Origin: CAZLFA01 sp964558665
Lineage (GTDB): Bacteria > Desulfobacterota > Syntrophia > Syntrophales > PHBD01
Assembly: GCA_964558665.1 (NCBI GenBank)
Contig: CAZLFA010000079.1
Span: 1-16,238, forward strand
Length of the DNA: 16,238 nucleotides
Direction of reading: 5' to 3'
Under the pieces are notes generated by a model. The model searched no databases, was not told the origin of the DNA, and saw only the letters and a program-made list of their open reading frames with translations. The position numbers and the translations under genes are program-made. Below, piece by piece: positions 14,282-16,238 of the stretch (position 1 is its first letter; each line of letters begins with the position of its first letter).

Positions 14282-15247
14282 ATGAAGATCAAAGAGATAA
14301 AAGCGAAGAATTTGAACACAGACAAATTTATTGCCGAGAAGGTCAGGGAGATCCGTGAAACAGTTGGAAATGGCGTAGCGATCAACGCCCTGTCCGGAGG
14401 CGTTGACTCTTCAGTTGTAACGGCTCTTGCCCATAGAGCCCTGGGAAAGCAGTTGAAAACATACTTTGTCGATAACGGCATTATGCGCCAGGACGAACCC
14501 AGGCGGGTGTATTCCATGTTCAAGGAACTGGGGATACCTGTCAAGATCATAAACGCCCAGGATGTTTTCTTCAGCGCCATGAAAGGCGTACTTGATCCGG
14601 AAGAGAAACGCGAGGCCATCACTCAGGCCTTTTACAAAAAGATATTCAGGGATCTCGTTATTAAAAGCGGGGCGAAATATCTCTTTCAGGGAACAATCCT
14701 CACCGATGTTGACGAAACCGTGGCAGGCATAAAAAGACAGCACAATGTCTTCGAACAGCTTGGCATTGATCCGCAGAAGGCCTTCGGATACAAGATCATC
14801 GAACCGCTGATTCAACTGCGCAAGGACGGTGTCAGAAAGCTTGGCCGCGGACTGGGTTTGCCGGTTGCGATGTTCAACCGCATACCCTTCCCCGGACCCG
14901 CTCTTGCTGCAAGAGTGATAGGAGAAGTGACTCCCGAAAAAATCAAGCTGGTGAGGAAAGCGACGATAATTACCGAAGAGGAACTGGCGGGCAGACGCGC
15001 CTTCCAGTACATGGCAATACTTCATGAAGATCGCGTAACAGGCATGCGCAAAGGCAAGCGGGTCTTCGGAAACCAGATTGAGATTCGCTGCTGGGACAGC
15101 CTGGACGCCAGGACGGCAAAGCCCTCAAAGCTTCCCTTCTCAAAACTGGAGAGGATAGCCGGCAGGATCATTGCGGAACTGCCCCAGGTTGTAAGTGTTA
15201 CTTATAACATTACTCCCAAGCCGCCATCCACGATCGAAGCCATCTAG
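14282..15247 (+). CDS. GuaA-like ATP pyrophosphatase (GMP synthase subunit B type) without glutaminase domain
   Basis: 321 residues. An N-type ATP-pyrophosphatase domain with PP-loop SGGVDSS (38-44) is followed by YFVDNGIMRQDEP, VLDPEEKRE and LFQGTILTDV. The GMP-synthase C-terminal domain follows, with PFPGPALAAR and the end NITPKPPSTIEAI. GMP synthase amidates XMP using ATP and ammonia; here the class I glutaminase domain of ordinary GuaA is missing, as in two-subunit archaeal-type enzymes. It departs from GuaA at conserved spots: IKRQHNVFEQLG for IKSHHNVGGLPE, NRIPFPGPALAAR for RHPFPGPGLAIR, and an end lacking the EWE. So it may be a real GuaA subunit, or a paralogue adenylating another substrate. 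ATG 14282 follows AAGGAG eight bases upstream. It is divergent from hisF, with no glutaminase gene in the window. Confidence 0.75.
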   Translation: MKIKEIKAKNLNTDKFIAEKVREIRETVGNGVAINALSGGVDSSVVTALAHRALGKQLKTYFVDNGIMRQDEPRRVYSMFKELGIPVKIINAQDVFFSAMKGVLDPEEKREAITQAFYKKIFRDLVIKSGAKYLFQGTILTDVDETVAGIKRQHNVFEQLGIDPQKAFGYKIIEPLIQLRKDGVRKLGRGLGLPVAMFNRIPFPGPALAARVIGEVTPEKIKLVRKATIITEEELAGRRAFQYMAILHEDRVTGMRKGKRVFGNQIEIRCWDSLDARTAKPSKLPFSKLERIAGRIIAELPQVVSVTYNITPKPPSTIEAI

Positions 15248-15255
15248 CTTTCGTC

Positions 15256-15518
15256 CGGAAACCTGAAGTTTGTGCATCCCAGGCTCCCGGACAGGAGCTT
15301 TCAGAAGTCTGCGCAAAGGGTTTGCAAGCGGCGAATTAAATATTTTTTCATCAGGCAGGGACTGGAGAACGATCACGGCTTCCGTCGAAAAAATATTCTG
15401 AGCCGCGAGAAACTCTTTGCGCGCAGGCAATACATTGACTTTCTTGCCGGAACGAATAATAATCTCTTTCCAATACGGAAACTGAAAGTTTCTGCATCCG
15501 GAGTTTCCGGATTGAAGC
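15256..15518. repeat. Pair of ~43-bp imperfect direct repeats flanking the palindrome
   Basis: 15256-15298 and 15476-15518 align in the same orientation: both begin CGGAAAC, share GTTT and TGCATCC at matching places, and end near CCGGA and GAAGC or GGAGC. The right copy forms two stem-loops, GAAACT-GAA-AGTTTC (15478-15492) and ATCCGGA-GTT-TCCGGAT (15496-15512); the left copy has partly lost them. Confidence 0.65.
15310..15425. repeat. Palindromic dispersed repeat, copy 2 (inverted relative to copy 1)
   Basis: Left arm 15310-15349 and right arm 15387-15425 form a hairpin around a 37-nt loop that holds a small ACGG/CCGT stem. The core matches copy 1 in reverse complement, including an exact 20-mer at 15388-15407. 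The outer stem differs from copy 1 (TGCGCAAAG with CTTTGCGC instead of TGGTCAAAG with CTTTGACCA) yet still pairs. Confidence 0.8.
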
Positions 15519-15542
15519 CATCCAGTCAAACAATGAACAGAT

Positions 15543-15577
15543 ACGGCGCGGATATTCAGAAATGAAAGCCGCGCCGT
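15543..15577. terminator. GC-rich hairpin downstream of lemA
   Basis: ACGGCGCGG (15543-15551) pairs perfectly with CCGCGCCGT (15569-15577) over 9 bp across a 17-nt loop, 21 bp beyond the lemA stop. No T tract follows on the lemA strand, so it may be a weak terminator or part of the adjoining repeat. Confidence 0.45.
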
Positions 15578-15598
15578 AAGTTTTGCAAGCTGTCTTCC

Positions 15599-16156
15599 TC
15601 AGGAAAAACTGACTTTCACGGGCTGTCTTTCGGCAGCGGGGGATTCCAGTTCAAAGAAATCTGCCTTCTTGAAATCGAACCATGTTGCAATGACATTGGA
15701 AGGGAAAGACTCGATGAGTATATTGAACTCCCTCACGACAGAGTTGTAGTCCCTTCTGATGGCTTCGATGCTGTTTTCCAGATCCCGCAACTGAGCCTGC
15801 AGTTGCATGAACTCCTCGCTGGCCTTTAAATCCGGGTATGCCTCGGCAACGGCAAAGAGACTCTTCACCGTTTCTGTAAAGGCATTTTCCGCCTTTGTTT
15901 TTTCCACGGGGGTTTTTGCGCCGGCGGCGAGAGATCTCGCATCGGACAGTTTGTCGAACAGACCTCTTTCATGAGCGGCATATGCCCTCACAGCCTCTAC
16001 AAGATTCGGCACCAGATCATAGCGTTTTTTAAGAAGCACATCGATATCCGCCCAGGTTGCTTCTACCGTATTCCTCAAACGGATGAGCCTGTTGTAGATG
16101 GACACGGCAACGATGACGATCAGAACAAGCCCCGCGAAAACGATCAATGCAAACAT
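15599..16156 (-). CDS. lemA: LemA family membrane protein
   Basis: 185 residues: an N-terminal transmembrane helix (about 2-21) followed by a long helical-bundle domain with the LemA signature (YNRLIRLRNTVEATWADIDV, LLKKRYDLVPNLVEAV, later ASEEFMQLQAQL and RDYNSVVREFN). The family is widespread, anchored with the bulk of the protein on one side of the membrane; its biochemical function is not settled. Length is normal. ATG 16156 has an ideal AAGGAGG. The upstream 28 bp run into the 54-bp end repeat, so its promoter lies in or beyond that repeat. LemA genes often precede a TPM-domain or HtpX protein; here the gene's 3' side instead faces the repeat region. Confidence 0.93.
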   Translation of the reverse strand: MFALIVFAGLVLIVIVAVSIYNRLIRLRNTVEATWADIDVLLKKRYDLVPNLVEAVRAYAAHERGLFDKLSDARSLAAGAKTPVEKTKAENAFTETVKSLFAVAEAYPDLKASEEFMQLQAQLRDLENSIEAIRRDYNSVVREFNILIESFPSNVIATWFDFKKADFFELESPAAERQPVKVSFS

Positions 16157-16184
16157 GGCAATCCTCCTTAAGGCTTATTTTTTA

Positions 16185-16238
16185 TGGCTCTTCTGACTTT
16201 TTAGTACAGCAATACAGCTATAAGTAGCTGTTAATATA
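16185..16238. repeat. 54-bp inverted repeat, right copy
   Basis: Exact reverse complement of 2-55. It ends 28 bp upstream of the lemA start, so any lemA promoter lies within or beyond it. It reaches the last base, so the repeat may continue outside the window. Confidence 0.9.

Larger units (their letters stand above)
15248..15598. other. Gene-free region holding a structured repeat element
   Basis: A 97-codon ORF (15272-15565) spans this region, but it has no ribosome site and is fully explained by the repeat. Contents: imperfect direct repeats (15256-15298 and 15476-15518), copy 2 of the palindromic repeat (15310-15425) and a GC-rich hairpin (15543-15577). Confidence 0.6.

Noticed and set aside
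15272..15565. 97-codon ORF in the repeat region
   Set aside because: It has no ribosome site and follows the direct repeats and palindrome exactly, so the open frame is a by-product of the repeat.
2..16238. A 16-kb transposon with terminal inverted repeats
   Set aside because: No transposase, integrase or cargo-type genes lie inside; content is housekeeping and respiratory. The repeat alone does not show mobility.

Overview
The window is a 16.2 kb stretch of bacterial chromosome of moderate GC, with twelve intact or nearly intact protein genes plus one sensor kinase broken by a stop codon. Gene content suggests an anaerobic, respiring Gram-negative of the Desulfobacterota type (for example Syntrophia or a relative): a menaquinol-type NrfHA nitrite reductase, a type II NADH dehydrogenase, a PHA synthase with a phasin, and a 5TM-LYT/multi-PAS hybrid kinase. 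That placement is inference; there is no rRNA or marker gene here to fix it. I see no tRNA, rRNA, CRISPR array, transposase or phage gene.

Layout. 1-763 has no convincing gene. It holds a 54-bp repeat that recurs inverted at the far end of the window, two tandem NrdR-box-like sites on a sigma-70 promoter followed by a strong terminator (a candidate ~97-nt small RNA), and the promoter of the next operon. 764-2842 (+) is a phasin and a divergent PHA synthase. 2843-3236 holds a hairpin and a long imperfect palindrome (copy 1 of a dispersed repeat). 3237-5077 (+) has a SlyD-like FKBP, a tiny secreted Tudor-like protein and an HD-domain phosphohydrolase. 5124-8030 (-) is a hybrid histidine kinase whose frame is cut by a single TAG. 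8031-8341 is a divergent control region with an 18-bp operator-like palindrome.

8342-11495 (+) holds a type II NADH dehydrogenase, NrfH and NrfA. Together they could form a short chain from NADH through the quinone pool to nitrite, giving ammonium. Convergent to it, 11525-14089 (-), are hisF and then a gamma-glutamyltransferase-fold protein whose glutamyl-binding residues are mostly changed. 14282-15247 (+), divergent from hisF, is a GuaA-like ATP pyrophosphatase without a glutaminase domain. 15248-15598 holds copy 2 of the palindromic repeat, flanked by imperfect direct repeats. 15599-16156 (-) is a LemA protein, and the window closes with the inverted 54-bp repeat.

The most unusual points are the NrdR-like promoter driving a short terminated transcript, the structured repeat family with compensating stem changes, the kinase split by one TAG in its histidine-phosphotransfer helix, the GGT-like enzyme with a rebuilt substrate pocket, and two ammonia-using synthase subunits (HisF, GuaA-like) with no glutaminase nearby.
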